Assembly (NCBI GenBank): GCA_949592205.1
Contig: CATIUR010000001.1
Location: 65,304,559-65,368,558, forward strand
Source of the DNA: Helichrysum umbraculigerum
Taxonomy: Eukaryota > Streptophyta > Magnoliopsida > Asterales > Asteraceae
Direction: 5' to 3'
Length of the DNA: 64,000 nt
The translations under genes and the position numbers were made by a program. Positions 12,253 through 20,709 of the stretch are shown one piece after another. The notes under the pieces are model-generated. The model was not told the origin of the DNA. It did no database searches and saw only the letters and a program-made list of their open reading frames with translations. The number at the start of each line of letters is the position of its first letter. The first letter of the stretch is position 1.

Positions 12253-12255
12253 CAT
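12187..12255. repeat. (TTA)n microsatellite
   Basis: Over twenty TTA trinucleotides with one interruption, followed by a degenerate ATT-rich tail to about 12380. Confidence 0.92.
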
Positions 12256-12504
12256 TATTATTAATTATTATTATTGTTACTATGGTATTCTTTGTATTAT
12301 TTTCATTATTAGTATTATTACTGGTATTATTATATTACTATGCTCATTAATATCACTATTCTTATTAGTATTATTATTATCATATTGTGTGTTGTTTTAT
12401 GCATATGGATCTACCGGGGTCTTTCGGGAAGCAGTCTCTATACCTTTGGGTAGGGGTATGACTGTCTACATCTCACCTCCCCCATACCCCGCCCTCGGCG
12501 GGAT

Positions 12505-12538
<34 letters not shown>
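12505..12538. repeat. (GTT)n microsatellite, left half, with target duplication
   Basis: TTG trinucleotides immediately left of the element at 12539. The last five bases (12534-12538, GTTGT) are repeated at 23284-23288 beyond the 3' LTR. Confidence 0.9.
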
Positions 12539-12541
<3 letters not shown>

Positions 12542-13436
12542 AACACCCGCCAAATTAGGACTAGTAATTAGTGCCTAATCATATGTTAATACATGTAATT
12601 AGTTCTGTGTTAGGCTAATTAATGTATCGAATTATATATATATTGTTGAATATATATACGAAAATGCGATTTGATTAAATCGTACGCAATTTAAATCGAA
12701 TGTATTTCGATTCAATTTAATACGGACGTTGGTGACCAATTTTATTAAATAACGCTTTTATGTCAAAAATATTATTTTGATAATATTTTGTATTCAATTC
12801 GTATCGTACAAACCGAACTTACACAATTTAAAACAATAAAATGCGTAAACTAAATAAACAAACTAACTTACATCTTATAACACAAATATAAATTGATTTG
12901 TAAAATATTTAAACAATATATCGCGTAATAAATCGTATTTTAAAACTTATAATCAAAATGTAAATAATTATTTAACGTTTAAACGACGGGGCAAACGAAC
13001 ACCACGCGGAACGCGGGGCGAGAAACTGAAAAGTGGGGATAACCCCACCACCCACTCCTTTTCTTTCTCATTCTTCTATCAATTCTCTCTCTCTTCTCTT
13101 ATTTCCTCCAAAATCACCAAATCACCAAAAACTCACAAAACCGCAAAATAACGTCACGAAACGCAACCGAATCACCAATATTTTTAGAGATTCACAACCA
13201 CCTCGCAACGATCTACATTTCTACCTTTCCGGATTTTCATTTCGGCAAATTGTAAGTTTCCGACAAAATCCCGAAATCTCTTGATTCTTAGTATTTTTCA
13301 TTTGTGGTTGTTTTTATAACTAGTATATGTCAATTACAATGTATAGAACACGATTTCATAGCTTAAAAACGAGTTTAAAACGGATTTTTCGCCGGAAAAA
13401 CGTTAACAGCCGGACTTTCTGGGCTGGTGTTCATCC

Positions 13437-13735
13437 ATGCGACACAAGCATTGTGTCGCATGTTGTGTCGTATTTTGGCCTTTATGTCGCATAAAATCCC
13501 TTGTGTCGTACCTTATGTCGTACCAGATAATTAGTGTCGCAAGTCCTGCGACACAACCACTATGTCGTATTCTATGTCGTATTACCATACGACACAATCA
13601 CTATGTCGCTGTTGAATCAGCATCTCGCATCTATGCGACACAACCCTTGTGTCGCATAGACATTGTGTCGCATTTTTATGCGACACAACCCTTGTGTCGC
13701 ATAACTACCCTTGTGTCGCATATTGTGTCGCAAAA
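13437..13735. repeat. TGTGTCGCA / TGCGACACA motif array, E1 5' LTR
   Basis: About twenty-two copies in both orientations (GCGACACAA, TTGTGTCGC, TATGTCGTA variants). Pairs such as GCGACACAAGC and ATTGTGTCGC form hairpins. The copy at 21608-21906 in the 3' LTR is nearly identical. Confidence 0.92.
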
Positions 13736-13856
13736 CACAGAAAACTCAGATCTTTTTACTAAGTGTCGAGACTCGAAATTTATCACTCGATTTTACCCGA
13801 ATTCAGATCCCAGATGCGTTTTTCGTCAAAGCAATATAGTAGAAATAAAAATTTTC

Positions 13857-13970
13857 CAAGCTGACCTGGCAGCTCGACCCCAGCCAGGGGCTCTGCCCCT
13901 TGGACCCCGCTAGGGGCTGCCGCCCCTTGGACCCCGCTACCAGGGGCGCTGCCCCCGGACCCCCGTACTT
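13857..13970. repeat. GC-rich triple repeat, E1 5' LTR
   Basis: Three imperfect ~28-bp units, each of the form AGGGGCTCTGCCCCTTGGACCCC with internal GGGGC/GCCCC self-complementarity. The same block recurs at 22028-22141, 34756-34870, 53097-53210 and 61240-61353 on this strand, and reversed at 1215-1345 and 3795-3905. Confidence 0.9.
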
Positions 13971-15115
13971 AGATTCCGTAACGGCTTCTAAAACACAATC
14001 GAAACACATTTTCAAAGTAAAACGCCACGAAATCACAATAATAATAGTTGAGATTATTATTACAAATCCATCACCAACGGGCCGTACATGTTTTCAAACA
14101 CTTAACAAATCAACCAAATCGTAGTAATTTGGACATATATATAGTTGTGTAACAACTACAAGGGTGATCTTTTGAGATACCCAATCATGTTTATAACCAT
14201 CGCGTGTCGTGGACACCCTCAGGTTACAAGTCTTTGGACTTCATACTCGGCTAATCAACTTACGTTTGTTTAAACGCTTTCAGACTCAGGTGAGTCTCAT
14301 AGCCCCTCTTTTTACTGTTTTACTCAGGGGTGTGATATACTGCTCAACTTTTAACATGTGAACGCAAGTACCAACTTTTCATATACTACATGAGTTTTTC
14401 GAAACTAATCATTTTAAAGTCCTCCGTCAGCATAGTTGTTAATACGTTGTAGCGTGAATATTAGTATATGGTACCATATAGGATTGACCCTCCTCGTCCG
14501 GGTTAGCAAGCACTAACCGGGTAAACGGACGTACTAATATTTGGGAAGACGAATGTGGATTAGGCATTCGTGGAGGCACCTCGCCCGGAATTCTCTATAG
14601 GGGACCCGGCCCTCGAGTTAAGCTCAACTATGTGCTCATGGCTGTATACACGATGATTATCATTTAATTGTTGGATGCAATTCATTATCTAATTGCTGGA
14701 TGCAATTCATTATTTAATTGCTGGATGCAATTCATTACTTAAATCTTGCGGTTCATACGATATTACTTGATTTCAAACCTGTGAGCTCACCAGCTTTATA
14801 GCTGACCTTTTAGCATATATCGCAGGTACCCAGCAGTAGGATGTTTCTGCTTCAGGATTTAGCTCGAGTCAGCATACAGACGATTGAGATTTTCTTGCAT
14901 TAGTATATTTTGTACAAGTACTTATGTACTGAAATCTCATTTTATTTAACTCGAGCTATGTAAAGCTTTAAATGTTGTAAACATTTCAGTTATCAATATA
15001 TTTTGTTAAAGCGACGCATATAGAGTCGTTTGCTATTTATCTTTGTGCTTTGTTATTGATTGGTAACACCCAAATCAAGCTTCCGCAAATCATTAAATTT
15101 GGGGGTGTTACAGAT

Positions 15116-15128
15116 TGGTATCAGAGCC
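15116..15128 (+). other. Primer-binding site, initiator tRNA-Met (E1)
   Basis: TGGTATCAGAGCC lies three bases after the 5' LTR. It is the standard plant retroelement site complementary to the 3' end of initiator Met-tRNA and marks where minus-strand DNA synthesis starts. Confidence 0.95.
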
Positions 15129-15440
15129 TAAGGTTATAGTGAACTAGGTTGCATTTAGTGGGCCTAGACTATGACCATTAGGCAGTATTCCTTATTAGGT
15201 ATAACTGGTTCAGTGATTACATCATACGAGTTTAATTTAACATAGCCTGATCAACTATGTACAATTAAGCAAAGATGATGTAAGATCTGAAAGTAGTTAT
15301 GGCTGAACAGGATACAATAGAAGACTCTGACCTCGAGAGAACCGAGACTCAAACATGTTTATGCTAGACACTCAATAGGCTATATTATATAGGAGCTATA
15401 TGAATATAGGCCTCAATCTTACTAACGCTTTGTCTCAGAA

Positions 15441-15932
15441 ATGGCAAACATCCCATCAAATTCATCTCGTTCTCCATCCGGGTCGCAGAACCCAAGGGTA
15501 GCAAGGAGGAACAACAGGTTGCCTCGAGCTGGCCCGTATCCCACTCACATCGCCATACCGGCTTTAACTGCTAGGGTAAATCAACACGAGCAGCGACTTC
15601 GCACCATGGATGTCGTGTTGCAGGAAACAAATGAAAACTGGCGACTTACGTCTCTTGAACGCATAGAACAGGTCTCCGACGACCTTGAAACCACAAACAA
15701 CAACATGGATGTCCTTCGCAACCAAATTATAGAAATAAGGGTGGAAAATGCCCTTCTACAACAAAGGATGGAAGAATGTGAGCAACGCTCACATGAAGCA
15801 GAAGAGTATGCGCGCGGAATAACACAACGACTTGCGCTAGCAGAAGACAACGCCCGACAAGCTAGCAGGCTTGCAAACACTGTGGACCGTCTTGTCACGA
15901 TGATGGAACAAATTAATCTACGTCAAGACTAG
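15441..15932 (+). CDS. ORF0: coiled-coil protein preceding gag-pol (E1)
   Basis: A 163-residue ORF in the leader of E1, starting at the ATG of MANIPSNSSR. Residues 1-40 are Ser/Asn/Arg-rich and basic, with RLPRAGPYP at 27-35. Residues about 42-160 are highly charged and helical with heptad-like spacing (HEQRLRTMDVVLQE, VENALLQQRMEECEQ), predicting a long coiled coil. No catalytic motif, membrane segment or zinc site is visible. A 161-residue homologue stands at the same place in the element at 51777-62468, and a frameshifted one at 48057-48510. It ends 288 bp before the gag-pol ATG; here the two are in the same frame, but not in the other elements, so simple stop readthrough cannot be the general mode of gag-pol expression. 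Function unknown; a structural or RNA-binding role is a guess. Confidence 0.85.
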   Translation: MANIPSNSSRSPSGSQNPRVARRNNRLPRAGPYPTHIAIPALTARVNQHEQRLRTMDVVLQETNENWRLTSLERIEQVSDDLETTNNNMDVLRNQIIEIRVENALLQQRMEECEQRSHEAEEYARGITQRLALAEDNARQASRLANTVDRLVTMMEQINLRQD

Positions 15933-16220
15933 TGTAGTCTTTGTCTTGTAATCTATCCTGTAATCTAGTAACTATCTACGCGCTACTCTATAATTCAGTC
16001 GGATGTAACAATTCCCGACATCTTTTGTAATACATCTGTAGGATGTAACCTTTGAACTCGTATTAGCTATCAAATATTTCTCGTTGTTCAACTCATATTA
16101 ATTGCCATAATTCTTTTTCATATTGATGTTATGTATTACCACCTTTATACATGTACATCTGAAATAAATACAATTTTCTTACAAAATCTCATGTATCTTC
16201 ATTTCTTTCATTGAAGAATC
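15933..16220 (+). other. Spacer between ORF0 and gag-pol (E1)
   Basis: AT-rich, 288 bases, no ORF. The same spacer is recognisable in the elements at 48511-48811 and 55140-55428 (shared GGATGTAACAATTCCCGA-like and GAAGAATCATGCCGCC phrases), so it may hold a signal for translating gag-pol as second cistron. Confidence 0.6.
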
Positions 16221-19200
16221 ATGCCGCCAAAGACACGACCTTACACAGATGCTCAGATCACGTCACTCATAACCCAGGCTGTTACTGAAGCCTTGGCTCG
16301 GAATACCCCACCCAACTCCACAAGAAACAGCGATACCGCTGGAACCTCTGCCGTCAAACCTTGTTCTTACAAGGACTTCCAAAGCTGCAAACCCTCGAGC
16401 TTCAAGGGTTCTGAAGGAGCCATCGGACTGATCAGATGGTTCGAGAAAATGGAAACTGTTTTCCGTGTCAGTAAATGCGCGGAGAACGACAAAGTAAACT
16501 TCGCCACCTGCTCTCTTGAAGATGATGCCCACTCTTGGTGGAATTCATATACCCAATCAGTGGGTGCTGACATTGCCTACCAACTCACTTGGGAGGAATT
16601 GAAGGCAAAACTCACTGCCAAATACTGCTCTATCGCCAAACTCCAAAAGCTAGATGAGGAGTTCTGGAACTTAAAGGTTCAGGGTGGTGATATCGATGGT
16701 TATACCACCAGGTTTCAACAACTGGCTGCCCTCCGCCCAGCTATGGTGAGCACTGAACCTGATAAAATCAGGAAGTACACCCTTGGTCTCCCTGATCCTG
16801 TTCGGGGACACGTCATCTCTTCAAAACCAACCACCATTGACGGTGCGATCCTATTGGCCCAAGACCTAATGTCCATGAGCCAAGATTCTGAACCACCCAC
16901 TTCATCCTCCCAAAACAACAAACGCAAGTGGTCTGACTACCACAATAACCACTCAAACCAACAAAGCAAGAAACCTGACACCATCAAAGCCTACAACACC
17001 ACCACTGACATCATCCGGGGTTACACTGGGAGCAAACCATATTGTCCCAAGTGCACCCGTCACCATGAAGGTTCCTGTGGTCCCTTTTGCAACAACTGCA
17101 AGAGGTACGGCCATCTCACCAAAGACTGTCGCTCTCCTACCAACAATAATTCCAACAACAACACCAGACCACCCAAAGTATGCTTTGAGTGTGGAAAACC
17201 CGGGCACTTCAGGGACACGTGCCCAAATCTGAAGAACAACAACAACAACAACAACCGCAACAACAACAACAACAACAACACCCGTAGCAGAGCTTTCGTC
17301 ATCAAATCTGGGGACGCCCGCCAAGACCCGAATGTGGTCTCGGGTATGTTCCTCCTCAACAACTTAACTGCTTCTGTTCTATTTGATACTGGTGCTGATA
17401 GAAGCTTTATCTCCGATGACTTTTGCCCATTACTTGACATCACTCCTGTTGCCTTAGATGTTAAGTACACTGTAGAGCTAGCAAATGGGGAACTTATAGA
17501 AACCGATAGTGTGATACCTAATTGCACTTTAAACCTAGCTGATGAAACCTTTTCAATCGATCTTGTACCCGTTGAAATCGGAAGTTTCGACGTTATCATT
17601 GGAATGGACTGGTTGTCCAAACACCGAGCTGAAATCATTTGTTACGATAAGATCGTCCGCATTCCACTCACTGCCGGTGGAACCTTGATCATACAGGGGG
17701 AGACCGGTGGGACGGGACTCAATATCATCTCGTGTTTAAAAACCCGAAAATTTCTGAGAAAGGGTTACCCTGCAATACTCGCACACATCACAGAGAAGAA
17801 GTCAGAGGAGAAGCGACTTGAGGATGTGCCGATTGTTAGAGACTTTCCCGAAGTCTTTCCGGAAGAACTACCTGGTTTACCTCCACCTAGACAGGTTGAG
17901 TTCTCAATTGATCTCGTGCCGGGTGCCGCACCGGTGGCCCGCGCACCGTACCGTTTAGCCCCGTCCGAACTTCAGGAATTGTCCTCTCAGTTACAGGAAC
18001 TTCTGGATCGAGGATTCATTAGACCGAGTTCTTCACCTTGGGGAGCTCCGGTCTTATTTGTTAAGAAGAAGGACGGTTCTTTCCGAATGTGCATCGACTA
18101 CCAAGAATTGAACAAATTGACCGTCAAAAACCGATACCCACTTCCTCGCATTGATGATCTATTCGACCAACTTCAGGGTTCAAGTTTCTACTCAAAAATC
18201 GACCTGCGATCAGGTTATCATCAGTTACGAGTTCGCGACGCCGATATTCCAAAAACTGCTTTCAGAACTCGTTACGGGCACTACGAATTCCAAATGATGC
18301 CCTTTGGTCTAACCAACGCACCGGCTGTATTCATGGACCTCATGAACCGGGTGTGCAAACCTTACCTCGATAAGTTTGTCATTGTCTTTATCGATGACAT
18401 ACTCATTTACTCGCGCAACGAGCAAGAACAAGCGCAACACCTTAAGACCATCCTTGAACTACTTAGACACGAGGAGCTTTACGCTAAATTCTCTAAGTGT
18501 GAGTTCTGGATTCAAACCGTTCAATTTCTTGGTCACGTGATCGACAGTCAGGGAATTCACGTGGACCCATCAAAGATCGAGGCAATCAAAGACTGGCAAG
18601 CACCCACCTCTGCAACTGAAGTACGTCAATTCTTGGGTCTTGCTGGGCACTATCGGCGATTTATCGAAAATTTCTCCAAAATAGCTCAACCACTTACGGT
18701 ACTGACTCAGAAGGACAAAAGGTTCGATTGGACCGAAAAACAAGAGTCAGCGTTCCAACTTTTGAAACAAAAGCTTTGTAGTGCTCCGATTCTATCCTTA
18801 CCCGAAGGCACCGATGACTTCGTGGTATACTGCGATGCTTCCCGTCAAGGTCTCGGTTGTGTGTTGATGCAACGAGACAAGGTCGTTGCTTATGCCTCAC
18901 GACAGCTAAAAATTCACGAAAAGAACTACACCACTCATGATCTCGAACTTGGAGCTGTCGTTTTTGCTCTCAAAATCTGGAGACATTATCTCTACGGCAC
19001 TAAGTGCACCATTTTTACCGATCATAAAAGTCTCCAACATATCTTCGATCAGAAGGATCTCAATATGAGGCAACGTCGATGGGTCGAGTTGCTTACCGAT
19101 TACGATTGCGAGATCAAGTACCATCCAGGGAAGGCTAATGTTGTAGCCGATGCCCTCAGTCGAAAGGAACGATCAAAACCCCTTCGAGTCCGAGCCCTCA

Positions 19201-20675
19201 GTATGACCATTCATAACGATCTTACCATTCAAATTCATACCGCTCAGATCGAAGCCCTGAAACCGGAAAACATCAAACATGAAGCCTTGCGGGGCATTGA
19301 CAAACAATTTGAAATCAAATCTAACGGGATTAGGTATTTCTCAAACCGAATCTGGTTGCCTAGTTTTGGGAACCTAAGAGACTTGGTGATGGACGAGGCT
19401 CACAAGTCTAAATATTCTATTCATCCAGGATCCGACAAGATGTACCACGGAATCAAGGAATTTTATTGGTGGCCAAACATGAAGACCGAAATCGCCACTT
19501 ATGTCAGCAAATGTCTTACTTGCTCGAAAGTCAAAACCGAACATCAGAAACCTCCTGGTTTACTCCAACAACCTGAAATCCCTGAATGGAAATGGGATCA
19601 AATTGCCATGGATTTCATAACCAAACTACCCAAGTCGTCGAGCGGTTGCGATACCATTTGGGTGATCGTCGATCGTCTCACCAAATCTGCTTATTTCCTG
19701 GCAATCAAAGAAAACGATAAAATGGAACGCCTTACACAAATCTACATCAAGGAAATCGTTTCTCATCACGGTGTTCCAGTCTCAATCATCTCTGACAGAG
19801 ATGCCCGTTTCACTTCTCACTTTTGGCAATCACTTCAGAAAGCTATGGGTACCCGTCTCGATATGAGTACCGCGTACCATCCTCAAACCGATGGCCAGAG
19901 TGAACGAACCATTCAAACACTGGAGGACATGCTACGAGCCTGCGTAGTTGATTTCGGTACAAACTGGGAAAGACATTTACCGTTGTGCGAATTCTCGTAC
20001 AATAACAGTTATCATGCCAGCATTAAGGCTGCACCTTTTGAGGCACTGTACGGTCGTAGGTGCCGATCACCGATCTGTTGGACTGAGGTGGGAGATAGTC
20101 AACTCACTGGTCCTGAACTCATTCACGCCACCACTGAGAAAATTGTGGAAATCCAAAACAGACTCAAAGCCGCACGTGATCGTCAGAAAAGTTATGCTGA
20201 TGTGAGACGCAAACCACTCGAGTTCCAAGTTGGGGATCGAGTTCTCTTAAAAGTATCGCCTTGGAAAGGTGTCATCCGTTTTGGCAAACGCGGGAAGTTG
20301 AATCCCAGATACATAGAGCCTTTTGAGATCCTCGAACGGATTGGCCCCGTAGCTTATCGATTGCAGCTGCCATCCGAACTCAGCAGCGTGCACCCTACTT
20401 TTCATATTTCAAATTTGAAGAAGTGTCTGTCTGATGAGACACTTATCATTCCACTCGATGAAATTCGTGTTGACGATAAACTTCACTTCGTTGAGGAACC
20501 TGCTGAAATTATGGACCGTGAGGTCAAACAACTGAAACAAAGTCGTATTCCCATCGTCAAGGTCAGATGGAATTCGCGGCGTGGTCCGGAATTCACCTGG
20601 GAACGGGAAGACCAAATGCGACTCAAATATCCTCAACTATTCACTGATTCCACATCAAACACGACTTCGAGCTAA
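16221..20675 (+). CDS. gag-pol: gag-pol polyprotein of E1 (Tekay-like)
   Basis: One uninterrupted 1484-residue polyprotein. Gag capsid-like region at about 45-240 (IRWFEKMETVF, SWWNSY). Zinc-binding cluster: CPKC...HH from 275, then knuckles CNNCKRYGHLTKDC (290-303) and CFECGKPGHFRDTC (321-334). Asn-rich linker. Aspartic protease with DTGA at 389. Reverse transcriptase with catalytic Asp661 (SKIDLRSG) and FIDD at 724-727. RNase H from about 868 (Asp872 in YCDAS). Integrase with an HHCC site (HPGSDKMYH...CLTC) and a D1131, D1192, E1228 triad in exact D-35-E spacing. C-terminal chromodomain-like segment at about 1410-1475. Start ATG is in GAATCATGCCG, as in the sister copies. Odd: Gln628 where the sister has Arg (CIDYQELNK), and PRYIEPFEI where the sister has PRYIGPFEI; these may weaken activity. 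Confidence 0.97.
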   Translation: MPPKTRPYTDAQITSLITQAVTEALARNTPPNSTRNSDTAGTSAVKPCSYKDFQSCKPSSFKGSEGAIGLIRWFEKMETVFRVSKCAENDKVNFATCSLEDDAHSWWNSYTQSVGADIAYQLTWEELKAKLTAKYCSIAKLQKLDEEFWNLKVQGGDIDGYTTRFQQLAALRPAMVSTEPDKIRKYTLGLPDPVRGHVISSKPTTIDGAILLAQDLMSMSQDSEPPTSSSQNNKRKWSDYHNNHSNQQSKKPDTIKAYNTTTDIIRGYTGSKPYCPKCTRHHEGSCGPFCNNCKRYGHLTKDCRSPTNNNSNNNTRPPKVCFECGKPGHFRDTCPNLKNNNNNNNRNNNNNNNTRSRAFVIKSGDARQDPNVVSGMFLLNNLTASVLFDTGADRSFISDDFCPLLDITPVALDVKYTVELANGELIETDSVIPNCTLNLADETFSIDLVPVEIGSFDVIIGMDWLSKHRAEIICYDKIVRIPLTAGGTLIIQGETGGTGLNIISCLKTRKFLRKGYPAILAHITEKKSEEKRLEDVPIVRDFPEVFPEELPGLPPPRQVEFSIDLVPGAAPVARAPYRLAPSELQELSSQLQELLDRGFIRPSSSPWGAPVLFVKKKDGSFRMCIDYQELNKLTVKNRYPLPRIDDLFDQLQGSSFYSKIDLRSGYHQLRVRDADIPKTAFRTRYGHYEFQMMPFGLTNAPAVFMDLMNRVCKPYLDKFVIVFIDDILIYSRNEQEQAQHLKTILELLRHEELYAKFSKCEFWIQTVQFLGHVIDSQGIHVDPSKIEAIKDWQAPTSATEVRQFLGLAGHYRRFIENFSKIAQPLTVLTQKDKRFDWTEKQESAFQLLKQKLCSAPILSLPEGTDDFVVYCDASRQGLGCVLMQRDKVVAYASRQLKIHEKNYTTHDLELGAVVFALKIWRHYLYGTKCTIFTDHKSLQHIFDQKDLNMRQRRWVELLTDYDCEIKYHPGKANVVADALSRKERSKPLRVRALSMTIHNDLTIQIHTAQIEALKPENIKHEALRGIDKQFEIKSNGIRYFSNRIWLPSFGNLRDLVMDEAHKSKYSIHPGSDKMYHGIKEFYWWPNMKTEIATYVSKCLTCSKVKTEHQKPPGLLQQPEIPEWKWDQIAMDFITKLPKSSSGCDTIWVIVDRLTKSAYFLAIKENDKMERLTQIYIKEIVSHHGVPVSIISDRDARFTSHFWQSLQKAMGTRLDMSTAYHPQTDGQSERTIQTLEDMLRACVVDFGTNWERHLPLCEFSYNNSYHASIKAAPFEALYGRRCRSPICWTEVGDSQLTGPELIHATTEKIVEIQNRLKAARDRQKSYADVRRKPLEFQVGDRVLLKVSPWKGVIRFGKRGKLNPRYIEPFEILERIGPVAYRLQLPSELSSVHPTFHISNLKKCLSDETLIIPLDEIRVDDKLHFVEEPAEIMDREVKQLKQSRIPIVKVRWNSRRGPEFTWEREDQMRLKYPQLFTDSTSNTTSS

Positions 20676-20700
20676 ATTTCGGGACGAAATTCTTCTAACA

Positions 20701-20709
20701 GGGGGAGAA
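20701..20709 (+). other. Polypurine tract of E1
   Basis: GGGGGAGAA immediately before the 3' LTR, in the conserved context CTAACAGGGGGAGAATGTAAC. It primes plus-strand DNA synthesis. Confidence 0.93.

Larger units (their letters stand above)
12539..15112 (+). repeat. E1 5' LTR
   Basis: Begins TGTAACACCCGCC and ends GGGGGTGTTACA. In order: an AT-rich start; a CT-rich stretch (13052-13110) typical of plant transcript leaders; the TGTGTCGCA array (13437-13735); the GC-rich triple repeat (13857-13970); ATATATATAG (about 14133); the conserved segment CAGACTCAGGTGAGTCTCATAG (about 14281-14302); and a three-copy tandem of ATTGCTGGATGCAATTCATTA (14661-14740). ORFs inside the LTR have no domain and are carried by the repeats. 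Confidence 0.95.

Noticed and set aside
13437..13913. 158-codon plus-strand ORF across the LTR motif array and GC-rich block (also 21608-22084)
   Set aside because: It is composed of repeated RHNHYVA/ATQPLCRI-type phrases from the array and ends in repeat-derived sequence; it lies in an LTR and has no domain.
15116..15128. tRNA gene fragment
   Set aside because: The match is only the complement of a tRNA 3' end at the standard primer-binding position; no cloverleaf is present.
17060..17638. 192-codon minus-strand ORF opposite gag-pol (also 56268-56846)
   Set aside because: Shadow of the Asn-rich linker and protease coding strand; Leu/Val runs are the reverse of AAC codons.
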